From Streptomyces tubercidicus (GTDB taxonomy: Bacteria; Actinomycetota; Actinomycetes; Streptomycetales; Streptomycetaceae), in the NCBI RefSeq assembly GCF_027497495.1, contig NZ_CP114205.1, forward strand, positions 6,510,001 through 6,574,000: 64,000 nt of DNA, written 5' to 3'. The notes under the pieces are model-generated. The model was not told the origin of the DNA, searched no databases, and saw only the letters and a list, made by a program, of their open reading frames with translations. This document shows, one piece after another, positions 51,373-58,495 of this stretch (the first letter of the stretch is position 1; each line of letters begins with the position of its first letter). Position numbers and translations under genes: made by a program.

Positions 51373-51900
51373 TCAGCGTGCCATCGCGGCGAGGTCCGCG
51401 GCACCGAAGGCGACCGAGAACCGCTTGCACCACACCACGGCGCTGTGGAACCGGGACAGATCGGTCCCGGGGGCGACCGCGTAGTTCTGGTTGCCCTCGT
51501 TGCCCTTGAGCTTGCCCAGCTCCACGGCCCCGTCCCCGAGCCCCTTCCCGACCTCGGCGGCGCTGCGGGTCGACAGATAGACGCGTACGTCCGGGCCCTC
51601 GGAGGTCTTGAGGTCCTCCAGGCGCAGCACCCGTGAGCCGTCGGCGAGCCCGAGAGTGCGGGCCGTGCCGCTGGTGTCGTGCTCGTGGGAGACGAAGCGG
51701 CCCCGGGCCAGCTCCTTGTCGCCCGTGCCCATCTTGGCGGCAGGGGCGGAGGCCGCGGGCTTGGCCGAGGGCAGTGACTCGTTCACGGTGGTGGTGGTGA
51801 ACGCCCGCCACGGCTGGAAGAGGTAGAGCGCGAACGCCGCGAGCAGGGCCAGGACCACGAGGGCCGGGATGACGGTGCGGCGGGTCAGTGAGATCTTCAT
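51373..51900 (-). CDS. Exported or membrane-anchored DM13-domain protein
   Basis: A 175-residue protein. One N-terminal helix (MKISLTRRTVIPALVVLALL to about residue 28) anchors or exports it. The rest is a DM13 domain: ELARGRFVSHEHDTSGTART, VLRLEDLKTSEGPDVRVYLS and a Cys in HSAVVWCKRFSVAFGAADLA. DM13 domains are thought to take part in extracellular electron transfer, with the conserved Cys as redox or heme-linked site. The gene starts an operon with a response regulator and kinase (gap 4 bp), so the protein may be the sensor input or the target of the system. That link is inferred from position. Confidence 0.85.
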   Translation of the reverse strand: MKISLTRRTVIPALVVLALLAAFALYLFQPWRAFTTTTVNESLPSAKPAASAPAAKMGTGDKELARGRFVSHEHDTSGTARTLGLADGSRVLRLEDLKTSEGPDVRVYLSTRSAAEVGKGLGDGAVELGKLKGNEGNQNYAVAPGTDLSRFHSAVVWCKRFSVAFGAADLAAMAR

Positions 51901-52028
51901 GCCCACAGAAAACCCTGGTGAGCGCCCGTCGCGCGCGCTGCGGACGGGTTCCGTAAGGCTCCGGTAATCAGTACGGGGGCGGGGTACCGGGCGGGGCGGG
52001 CCGGACGGCGCCAGCGATGCCTGCCCCT

Positions 52029-52430
52029 TCAGCCCTCCAGCGCCTCGCGCACCCGCCGCGACACCGTGAAGGCGTACAGGTCCAGCACCCCCGGCGGCTC
52101 GGCCAGCCCCGGCCCGCCCGCGCGGATCCACGCCGCGATGTCCGCGAGCGCGTCGTCGTCGTTGACCAGCCCCAGCCATACGGGCCGCCCGCCCGCCTTC
52201 CGCCCCGCGGCGGACGGCTGGACCACGACCACATTCGCCTGATCGCAGACGTCCAGACACTCGGAGGCCCGCACCTGCGCCGTACCTCCCAGCGCCGCGC
52301 GCAGCGTGGGTATCTGCGCCCTGTGGTCGACGCCCGGGATCTTGGACGCATCGCCGCAGCAGCAGCCGCGGCACACGGTGACCCGGCACGGGGTCGAGGG
52401 GGCGTTCCGTCGGGCAGGCTCATTGATCAC
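52029..52430 (-). CDS. Thioredoxin-like [2Fe-2S] ferredoxin-domain protein
   Basis: A 133-residue protein whose Cys pattern, CRVTVCRGCCCGDASK near residue 20 and ASECLDVCDQANVVVVQPS near 60, is that of thioredoxin-fold [2Fe-2S] ferredoxins (as in formate dehydrogenase or hydrogenase subunits), with two extra cysteines next to the first ligand. It probably carries an electron-transfer cluster in the cytoplasm. It is divergent from the P450 gene with only 114 bp between them, so the two could be partners in electron delivery, although the P450 is defective. GTG at 52430 begins MINEPARRN. Confidence 0.8.
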   Translation of the reverse strand: MINEPARRNAPSTPCRVTVCRGCCCGDASKIPGVDHRAQIPTLRAALGGTAQVRASECLDVCDQANVVVVQPSAAGRKAGGRPVWLGLVNDDDALADIAAWIRAGGPGLAEPPGVLDLYAFTVSRRVREALEG

Positions 52431-52490
52431 CGATTCATGCTACGTGGGCCGTTGCGGCGCCCGACGGGGGGAGGGAAGCCCGTCCGCCCG

Positions 52491-52530
52491 GATAGAAACC
52501 AGCCGCATCGGGTAGAAATCAGCCGCATCG
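52491..52530. repeat. Two 20-bp direct repeats before the P450 gene
   Basis: GATAGAAACCAGCCGCATCG (52491-52510) and GGTAGAAATCAGCCGCATCG (52511-52530) are adjacent, and a partial third (GATAGATATCCGG) leads into the P450 start at 52545. The 20-base period is two turns of DNA, as for cooperative regulator sites, but they may simply be a duplication. Confidence 0.7.
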
Positions 52531-52544
52531 GATAGATATCCGGC

Positions 52545-53474
52545 ATGCCCCTGCCCGAATCCCGCCCCCCTCAGCCGCCCGGTGCCGCGCCGGAGCGCGC
52601 CATCCCCGGCCCGGCCGGGCTTCCCGTGCTCGGCTCGATGCTCGACCTCCGGCGCGACTCCCTCGGCACCTTCACGGCCGCCCAGCGCGAACACGGCGAT
52701 GTGGTCCGTCTGGAGGCCGGGCCGCCCGGCCTGCGCAGCGTGTTCCACGCGGTCTTCGCGCCCGACGGCGTGCAGCAGATCCTCGCCTCCCAGGCCGCCA
52801 ACTTCCGTAAGGACCACCCGCTCTACGAGGAGGTCCGGCAGTCCTTCGGCAACGGCCTGCTGACCAGCCAGGACGCCGACTACCTGCGCCAGCGGCGGCT
52901 GGTGCAGCCGCTGTTCACCAAGCGCCGGGTGGACGGCTATGCCTCGGCGGTGACCACCGAGGCCACCGGCCTCGCCGACCGCTGGCGGAGCGCGGACGGC
53001 CACACCGTGGACCTGGTCCCCGAGATGAACCGCCTGCCGTATCTGACGCAGGCGCTCAAGGAGTCCATGCGGCTGTATCCGCCCGCGCCGGTCATCAGCC
53101 GCCGGGCGGTGGCGGCCACCGAGATCGGCGGATTCCGCATCCCGGCCGGTGCCGATGTGGTCGTCGCGCCCTGGGTCACGCACCGCCACCCGGACCTGTG
53201 GGCGGACCCGGAGCGCTTCGATCCGCAACGCTTCGCGCCGGAGCGGGAGGCGGAGCGGCACCGCTACGCCTGGTTCCCGTTCGGCGGCGGGCCGCGCTCC
53301 TGTATCGGGCAGCACTTCTCGATGCTGGAGTCCGTGCTGGCGCTGGCCGTGCTGCTGCGCACGTATGAACTCGACGCCGTGGACGAGGAGGTGCCGGTCT
53401 CCGCCGGTATCACCCTCCAGGCGACCGGCCCGGCACGGGTACGGCTGCGGCCACGCGCCGGGGCGGGGGAGTAG
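52545..53474 (+). CDS. Cytochrome P450 with a large internal deletion
   Basis: Only 309 residues instead of about 440-460. The N-terminal part (GPAGLPVLGSMLDLRRDSLG, FRKDHPLYEEVRQSFGNGLL, RLVQPLFTKRRVDGY) is normal to residue about 163. There VDLVPEMNR is joined directly to LPYLTQALKESMRLYPPAP, which is the K-helix. Missing are helices D to J, including the oxygen-binding I-helix with its acidic-Thr pair. The ExxR pair (KESMRLYP), the PERF region and the heme loop FPFGGGPRSCIGQH are intact. The frame is open and the junction contains CGCCTG, a possible microhomology. Such a protein could bind heme at best and should not be a working monooxygenase. Confidence 0.85.
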   Translation: MPLPESRPPQPPGAAPERAIPGPAGLPVLGSMLDLRRDSLGTFTAAQREHGDVVRLEAGPPGLRSVFHAVFAPDGVQQILASQAANFRKDHPLYEEVRQSFGNGLLTSQDADYLRQRRLVQPLFTKRRVDGYASAVTTEATGLADRWRSADGHTVDLVPEMNRLPYLTQALKESMRLYPPAPVISRRAVAATEIGGFRIPAGADVVVAPWVTHRHPDLWADPERFDPQRFAPEREAERHRYAWFPFGGGPRSCIGQHFSMLESVLALAVLLRTYELDAVDEEVPVSAGITLQATGPARVRLRPRAGAGE

Positions 53475-53503
53475 CCCCCGGGACGCCGTCCGCAGCGGAG
53501 GAT

Positions 53504-53525
53504 AAACGCAACAAAAAATGCGTTT
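53504..53525 (+). terminator. AT-rich hairpin after the P450 gene
   Basis: A 7-bp stem AAACGCA/TGCGTTT around ACAAAAAA, followed by GCTTTT, 30 bp past the P450 stop. It is short for a terminator but unusually AT-rich for this genome, and it directly precedes the -35 box of the ABC-F leader promoter. Confidence 0.5.
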
Positions 53526-53552
53526 GCTTTTCGGTGGCGTCCCCCGTACCGT
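53524..53552 (+). promoter_or_regulatory. Promoter of the ABC-F gene leader
   Basis: TTGCTT (53524-53529), 17 bases, TACCGT (53547-53552): good Streptomyces housekeeping spacing. It would start a transcript near 53560 with a leader of about 235 bases before the ABC-F start. The leader contains a tiny upstream ORF (53590-53601) and can fold (about 53617-53690) into a long interrupted stem, CCGCG...TGATGT with ACATCA...CGCGG, around a smaller hairpin GCTTCCGG/CCGGAGC. Confidence 0.5.
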
Positions 53553-53589
53553 CATCACCGTTCCTGTTGCCGCCGATCGGAGAAGGCCG

Positions 53590-53601
53590 TTGCTCGTCTG
53601 A
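53590..53601 (+). promoter_or_regulatory. Three-codon upstream ORF in the ABC-F leader
   Basis: TTG CTC GTC TGA encodes fMet-Leu-Val and stops. It has a very good ribosome site, GGAG within GGAGAAGG (53579-53586), with 7 bases of spacing. A minimal upstream ORF next to a strong fold is what ribosome-mediated attenuation of ABC-F resistance genes uses: stalling of a drug-bound ribosome would change the fold and allow read-through. This is inferred from layout. Confidence 0.45.
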
Positions 53602-53794
53602 GGTCTTGAGACACCGCGCCCGCGAGCGGTGATGTCGCCCTGCGCTTCCGGTATCCGGAGCGGCACATCATGCCTCGCGCGGCCCGTCCGCGACCTCGGC
53701 GTACGCACACGGCGTACCCGGTGCAGCCCGGCGTTCCGACGCGGTGTCTCCCAGCGCAGTCCGCATTCACCTCACCCGCGCCCAGGAGACCCGT

Positions 53795-55420
53795 ATGTCT
53801 ACGTCCCATACCTCCACGTCCGCCGCATCCATCGTCTGTACCGGCCTCGGCTTCGCCTGGCCCGACGGCAGCCCCGTCCTGGAGGACTTCCAGCTGGCCG
53901 TCGGCCCCGGCCGCACGGGCCTGATCGGCCTCAACGGGGCCGGAAAGTCCACCCTGTTGAAGCTGATCGCGGGCGAACTCCCCCCGACCGCCGGGAGCGT
54001 CAAGGTCGCCGGCGAGGTCGGCTACCTCCCCCAGCACGCCCCGCTCGACACCGCCCTACGGGTCGACCAGGCGCTCGGGATCGCCACCGCGCGCGCCGCG
54101 CTGCACGCCATCGAAGGCGGCGACGCGAGCGAGGAGCACTTCACCGCCCTCGGCGACGACTGGGACGTCGAGGAGCGCGCCCGCGCCACCCTCGACCAGC
54201 TCGGACTGCCCGGCATCGACCTCGACCGCACCATCGGCGAGGTCTCCGGCGGCGAGTCCGTACTGCTGCGGCTGGCGGCCCTGCTGCTGCGCCGGCCGGA
54301 CGTCCTGCTGCTCGACGAGCCCACCAACAACCTCGACCGGGCGGCCCGGCAGCGGCTGTACCACGCGGTCGCCGGCTGGTCCGGCGTGCTCGTCGTGGTC
54401 AGCCACGACCGCGAACTCCTCGAACGCGTCGACCGGATCGCCGACCTCCGCGACGGTGAGGTCCACTGGTACGGCGGCAACTTCAGCGCCTACGAACGGG
54501 CCCTGGCCGTCGAACAGGAAGCGGCCGAGCGGATGCTGCGGGTCGCCGAGGCCGACGTACAGCGCCAGAAGCGCGAACTGTCCGATGCCCAGATCAAGTT
54601 GGCCCGCCGGGTCCGCTACGGCAACAAGATGAGCGCCAACAAGCGCGAGCCCAAGATCGTCATGAACGAGCGCAAGAGGGAGGCACAGGTATCGGCGGGC
54701 AAGCACCGCATCCTGCACACCGAACGCCTCAAGGAGGCCAGGGACCGGCTCGACGAGGCCGCCGAGGCGGTCCGCGACGACGACGAGATCCGCATCGACC
54801 TGCCGCACACCGCCGTGCCCCCGGGTCGCACCGTCCTCACCCTCCACGGCCTGCGCACCCGTTACGGCGTGCACGCCGATCTGGAGCTGCGCGGCCCCGA
54901 ACGGATCGCACTGACCGGCCACAACGGCTCCGGCAAAACCACGCTGCTGCGGACCATCGCGGGTGCGATCCCACCCGAGTCCGGTACGGCCGAGACCCAT
55001 GTCCCCTACCGCTTCCTGCCCCAGCGGCTGGAGGTGCTCGACCCCGCGCTGACCGTCGTCGAGAACGTCGCCCGCTTCGCCCCGGACGCGACCAACAACC
55101 GCATCCGGGCCCGGCTCGCCCGCTTCCTGTTCAAAGGCGCCCGCGCCGATCAGCAGGCCGGTACCCTCTCCGGCGGCGAACGCTTCCGCGCCTCACTCGC
55201 CGCACTGATGCTGGCCGAACCGGCCCCCCAGCTCCTGCTGCTCGACGAGCCGACCAACAACCTCGACCTCGCCTCGGTCCGCCGCCTGGTCACCGCCCTG
55301 GAGTCCTACGAGGGCGCACTCCTCGTCGTCAGCCACGACCTGACCTTCCTCCGGGACCTCGGCATCACCCGCTGGCTGTCGACGGAGGGCGGTGAACTCA
55401 CGGACATCGCACCGCTGTAG
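53795..55420 (+). CDS. ABC-F family ribosome-protection-type ATPase
   Basis: A 541-residue soluble protein with two ABC domains and no membrane part. Domain 1 has Walker A GLNGAGKSTLLKLIAGEL, signature VSGGESVLLRLAALLL and Walker B DVLLLDEPTNNLD. Domain 2 has GHNGSGKTTLLRTIAG, LSGGERFRASLAALML and LLLLDEPTNNLD. The 80-residue linker (ARRVRYGNKMSANKREPKIV followed by MNERKREAQ) is the basic helical hairpin that reaches into the ribosome in antibiotic-resistance ABC-F proteins. The structured leader and its upstream ORF support a drug-induced resistance role, but the drug class is unknown and a housekeeping translation factor is possible. AGGAGA precedes the ATG. Confidence 0.88.
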   Translation: MSTSHTSTSAASIVCTGLGFAWPDGSPVLEDFQLAVGPGRTGLIGLNGAGKSTLLKLIAGELPPTAGSVKVAGEVGYLPQHAPLDTALRVDQALGIATARAALHAIEGGDASEEHFTALGDDWDVEERARATLDQLGLPGIDLDRTIGEVSGGESVLLRLAALLLRRPDVLLLDEPTNNLDRAARQRLYHAVAGWSGVLVVVSHDRELLERVDRIADLRDGEVHWYGGNFSAYERALAVEQEAAERMLRVAEADVQRQKRELSDAQIKLARRVRYGNKMSANKREPKIVMNERKREAQVSAGKHRILHTERLKEARDRLDEAAEAVRDDDEIRIDLPHTAVPPGRTVLTLHGLRTRYGVHADLELRGPERIALTGHNGSGKTTLLRTIAGAIPPESGTAETHVPYRFLPQRLEVLDPALTVVENVARFAPDATNNRIRARLARFLFKGARADQQAGTLSGGERFRASLAALMLAEPAPQLLLLDEPTNNLDLASVRRLVTALESYEGALLVVSHDLTFLRDLGITRWLSTEGGELTDIAPL

Positions 55421-55523
55421 ACCGACATCGCACCGCTGTAGGAGGGGCGAGGCGGGGCGGGGCAGGCCGGGACGGTCCCGGCGCCCCGGCCCGCCTCATC
55501 GGCCGACGCAATCGGCGCCCGCC

Positions 55524-55979
55524 TCATCGGCCGACGCACCCGGCGCCCGCACCACGCCGGTCCCCGCCGCCCACGAACAACTCCAGCGTCTCCCCGCACT
55601 GCGAATGCAGCGGCACCGGCAGCGCATCCGGGGCGAACCAGCCGAGCGCATCGAACTTGTGCGGTTCGCCGATCGTCACCCCGTCCGGCGCCACCCGTAC
55701 GGCGAAGACCACCGCGACCCAGTGCGAGTCGACCGGATCACCGCGCAGCACATTGCGCACCCCGATCTGCTCGATGCCGAGCGGCCGCACCCCGTACTCC
55801 TCCTGCACCTCACGGGCCACCGCCGCCTCGAAGGACTCCCCGAACTCCAGCGCCCCGGCACCGCAGTCCCAGGCCCCGGGCTCATCCCGGGCCCCGGCGC
55901 TCCGCCGCGCCAGCAGCACCCGCCCGGAGCCGTCATGACACACGAAGACACAGGACACCCTGGGCTCCACCGCCGTCAT
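55524..55979 (-). CDS. NUDIX hydrolase
   Basis: A 151-residue pyrophosphohydrolase with the Nudix box ALEFGESFEAAVAREVQEEY followed by GV, preceded by CVFVCHDGSGRVLLARRSAG. The metal-binding glutamates are in place. The substrate is probably a nucleotide derivative. Its C-terminal end lies in a duplicated segment (55480-55545, repeats of CCTCATCGGCCGACGCA). The ATG at 55979 is convergent with ABC-F and 15 bp from the stop of the HAD gene on the same strand, so it may be transcribed with that gene. Confidence 0.88.
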   Translation of the reverse strand: MTAVEPRVSCVFVCHDGSGRVLLARRSAGARDEPGAWDCGAGALEFGESFEAAVAREVQEEYGVRPLGIEQIGVRNVLRGDPVDSHWVAVVFAVRVAPDGVTIGEPHKFDALGWFAPDALPVPLHSQCGETLELFVGGGDRRGAGAGCVGR

Positions 55980-55994
55980 CTCCCCTCACCCCGC

Positions 55995-56669
55995 TCAGAA
56001 GTGGCGCAGCAACTCACCGAACGACGAGAGCGTCAGCACCTTCTCATCGGCCGGGTCGAGCTCACTGTGCTCCAGCACCCAGGTCTGATCGTGGGGGATG
56101 AACACCGCGTTGAGGCCCGCCGAACGGGCCGGCAGGATGTCCGACTTCGGGGAGTTCCCGATCATCCATGTCGCGTCCGGCACCAGGTCATAGGCGCGCA
56201 CCAGCTCCTCGTAAGTGGCGACATTCTTCTCCGCCACGATGTGCACACCCCGGAAGTGCCGGGTCAGCCCGGATGCCGCCACCTTCCGTTCCTGCTCCTC
56301 GGTCTCGCCCTTGGTCAGCATCAGCAACTCATGCCGCCGGTCCAGCTCCGCCAGGGTCTCGGCCACCCCGGGCATCAACTCCACCTGGTCCGCGGCGAAG
56401 GCCGCCGCCCACCCGGCGATCCGGGCCGCCTCCTCGTCCGTCACGGCCCGGCCGCGCAGCCGCTCCACACACTCCCCGAGGCTGTGCAGAAACACCTTGC
56501 TGCCGTATCCGAGGGTGAGCGCGTTCGCCGCCTCGATCTCGTCGAGCACGGCCCGCGCCCCGGCCCGGTCGAGCCCGGGGTGGGTCATCCACTCCAGGAA
56601 CTCGTCGATGACCCGCTCGAAGATCACGTTGTTCTCCCACAACGTGTCATCCGCATCGAAGATCAGCAT
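55995..56669 (-). CDS. HAD-family hydrolase
   Basis: A 224-residue phosphatase-type protein. Motif I is MLIFDADDTLWENNVIFERV (nucleophile Asp and acid Asp), motif II is LLMLTKGETEEQ, and motif IV is MIGNSPKSDILPARSAGLNA. The cap domain lies between residues 15 and 100. A small-molecule phosphate ester is the expected substrate; the branch resembles YjjG/PPase-like HADs. ATG at 56669 starts directly with motif I; the upstream extension is Arg-rich and unlikely. The next gene on this strand begins about 100 bp upstream. Confidence 0.9.
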   Translation of the reverse strand: MLIFDADDTLWENNVIFERVIDEFLEWMTHPGLDRAGARAVLDEIEAANALTLGYGSKVFLHSLGECVERLRGRAVTDEEAARIAGWAAAFAADQVELMPGVAETLAELDRRHELLMLTKGETEEQERKVAASGLTRHFRGVHIVAEKNVATYEELVRAYDLVPDATWMIGNSPKSDILPARSAGLNAVFIPHDQTWVLEHSELDPADEKVLTLSSFGELLRHF

Positions 56670-56775
56670 CCGTCTCTCAGCCCTTCTCCCGCTCCAACGA
56701 CCCGCGCACCCTACGCAGCCCCGGCGGCACCCCGCACCAAATATTCCGAGCCGAGGCACAACCCGGCCCGCCGCC

Positions 56776-56907
56776 TCACCACCACCGGCCGTACGCCAGC
56801 AGCCGCAGCCCCTCCAGCCAGACCCAGCCCAGCGCCGTCACCGGCCCGAGCCCGACCGCTCCATGCCCACCGATGAGAGGTACCGGCCCGCAGAAAGCAA
56901 CGCCCAC
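56776..56907 (-). CDS. Possible small hydrophobic protein
   Basis: A 43-codon frame from GTG at 56907, with C-terminal GPVTALGWVWLEGLRLLAYG followed by RWW. It has a Trp/Leu-rich hydrophobic stretch that looks like one membrane helix and sits between the HAD and RluA genes. The ribosome site is weak, and I recognise no family. It could be the remnant of a longer membrane protein or chance. The rest of the 56670-56950 gap has no other convincing content. Confidence 0.25.
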   Translation of the reverse strand: MGVAFCGPVPLIGGHGAVGLGPVTALGWVWLEGLRLLAYGRWW

Positions 56908-56950
56908 CGAAAGCTACGCCCCGCCCCCAACTCTCCCGATACGCACCCGA

Positions 56951-57937
56951 TCACGCGGCCGGTCCCTCCTCGGCCCACTCCACCAGCCGCAACCCGCTCT
57001 CGAACCGCCGCACCCGGCCATCCACCGGATCGGTGAACTCCAGCACCCTCGCAAGCAGTTGAAGCGGCGGCGCAGCGAAGTCCTCCGTGTCCGAGGCCGA
57101 GGCGGGGTCCGGCGCCGAGTCCGGGTCCCGAACGACCGGATAGACCGGATAAACCGGATCATGAAGGATCGGCAGCCCGAGGCCGGCCATATGGACCCGC
57201 AGCTGATGGGTGCGGCCGGTCGTGGGCAGCAGCCGGTACCGCCCGAGCCCGCCCCGCCGCTCCACCAGCTCGATCCGGCTCTCCGCATTCGCCGCACCGG
57301 CCTCCTCACGCGCGGCCATCACCCCGCGCTCCTTCACGATCCGGCTGCGCACGGTCACCGGCAGCGCCACCGCCGCGTCGTACGGCGCCACCGCCTCGTA
57401 CTCCTTCCGCACCCGCCGCCCACTGAACAGACCCTGGTACGCGCCCCTGTCCTCGGGCCGTACGACGAACAGCACCAGCCCCGCCGTCAGCCGGTCCAGC
57501 CGGTGCGCGGGCTGCAACGCGGGCAGCCCGAGATCCCGCCGCAGCCGCGCCAGCGCGGTCTCGGTGATATGCCGCCCGCGCGGCGTCGTGGCCAAAAAAT
57601 GCGGCTTATCCGCGATCACGATCCGCTCGTCCCGGTACACGATCCCCACCTCGAACGGCACCGCCACCTCCGGCGCGAAGTCCCGGTGAAACCACACATA
57701 CCGCCCCGCCACATACGGCTCGCTCCCCCTCAGTACCCCCTCTACCCCCACAAACCGCCCCGCCCCCAACATGGCGTCCACCCGCGCCACCCCAATAGCC
57801 CCCTGAAACCGGTCGACCAGATGGTCCCGGACCGTGCCCCACACCCCCTCGGGATCGGCGGGCAGCCGCACCCGTACGGGATCGATCCCGTCACGCTGGG
57901 GGAGCGGGGCGGGGGGAACCAGGGATCTGCGTCTCAC
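56951..57937 (-). CDS. RluA-family RNA pseudouridine synthase
   Basis: A 328-residue enzyme that converts uridine to pseudouridine in rRNA or tRNA. The catalytic Asp is in PAHRLDRLTAGLVLFVVR, and family blocks GRRVRKEYEAVAPYDAAV and LLPTTGRTHQLRVHMAGLGL are present. N-terminal residues RGSEPYVAGRYVWFHRDFAP followed by EVAVPFEVGIVYRDERIVIADKP fit the RluA group without an S4 domain. GTG at 57937 is chosen because the conserved region begins soon after and the frame upstream is unlike the family; the ribosome site is weak. It is the last gene before the long non-coding gap at 57938. Confidence 0.9.
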   Translation of the reverse strand: MRRRSLVPPAPLPQRDGIDPVRVRLPADPEGVWGTVRDHLVDRFQGAIGVARVDAMLGAGRFVGVEGVLRGSEPYVAGRYVWFHRDFAPEVAVPFEVGIVYRDERIVIADKPHFLATTPRGRHITETALARLRRDLGLPALQPAHRLDRLTAGLVLFVVRPEDRGAYQGLFSGRRVRKEYEAVAPYDAAVALPVTVRSRIVKERGVMAAREEAGAANAESRIELVERRGGLGRYRLLPTTGRTHQLRVHMAGLGLPILHDPVYPVYPVVRDPDSAPDPASASDTEDFAAPPLQLLARVLEFTDPVDGRVRRFESGLRLVEWAEEGPAA

Positions 57938-58495
57938 CTGGCCAGAAAACACCGGCCGGGCTGACGTCTCAAGTCGGCAGGGGAAGGGACGGGGTGCGGG
58001 CCAGGTGGTGAGCGGCCCCGGCCCACCGTGCCACCCCTGGCAGGCCGCGGTGGGTGCAGGTCCTTCCATATCCCCAATCCCGCCGGTACGGGACAACGAA
58101 TACGTCGGAGTCCGCGACGCCCAGTCTCGTCGGGCCAGCAGGCCAGTCGCAGGGAGATGACCAAGCACTTATTGATTCCGATGCCCGTTCATGTTGGCAT
58201 CCAGCCGGTGGAGCGGGGCCTCTTCATTACCGCACCACCTTTGCGAACTTCGATGCCCCACTACGACGTCCTTCGCTCTCTTGGGCGCGCCCGACTCTTT
58301 GCTGCGCCACAATGGTGCGCTGGGGATGACGAGCACGGCGAGGCACTGAGAGACCAACTCCGCCACAGCGGCCACAGGTGATGTAGTACCGTCCTACTCC
58401 CGGTTATCCCATCACAGCGAAGGCTTGTTCGAGTTCTGCTGGCGCGGAGCTTTCCCTTCCGCCTTTGGGGCCGGGTCGGGGAAGGGGGAATGGCT
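57938..58495. other. Non-coding gap before the SMC-like cassette
   Basis: I find no gene, tRNA or integrase site in this 558-bp stretch. It is somewhat more AT-rich than its surroundings, especially from 58160, and small frames on both strands lack ribosome sites and known motifs. The direct region before the first cassette gene holds GTAG...CTAC (58384-58398) as a weak inverted repeat that may be part of a promoter. The change of composition and the loss of gene density mark the border of a probable inserted island. Confidence 0.5.

Noticed and set aside
53629..54459. A plus-strand frame covering the ABC-F leader and gene start
   Set aside because: It conflicts with the ABC-F frame, which holds all ATPase motifs; the leader part has no family similarity.
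58028..58381. A 117-codon frame in the gap before the SMC-like cassette
   Set aside because: No ribosome site, no domain, and several competing frames in the same place.
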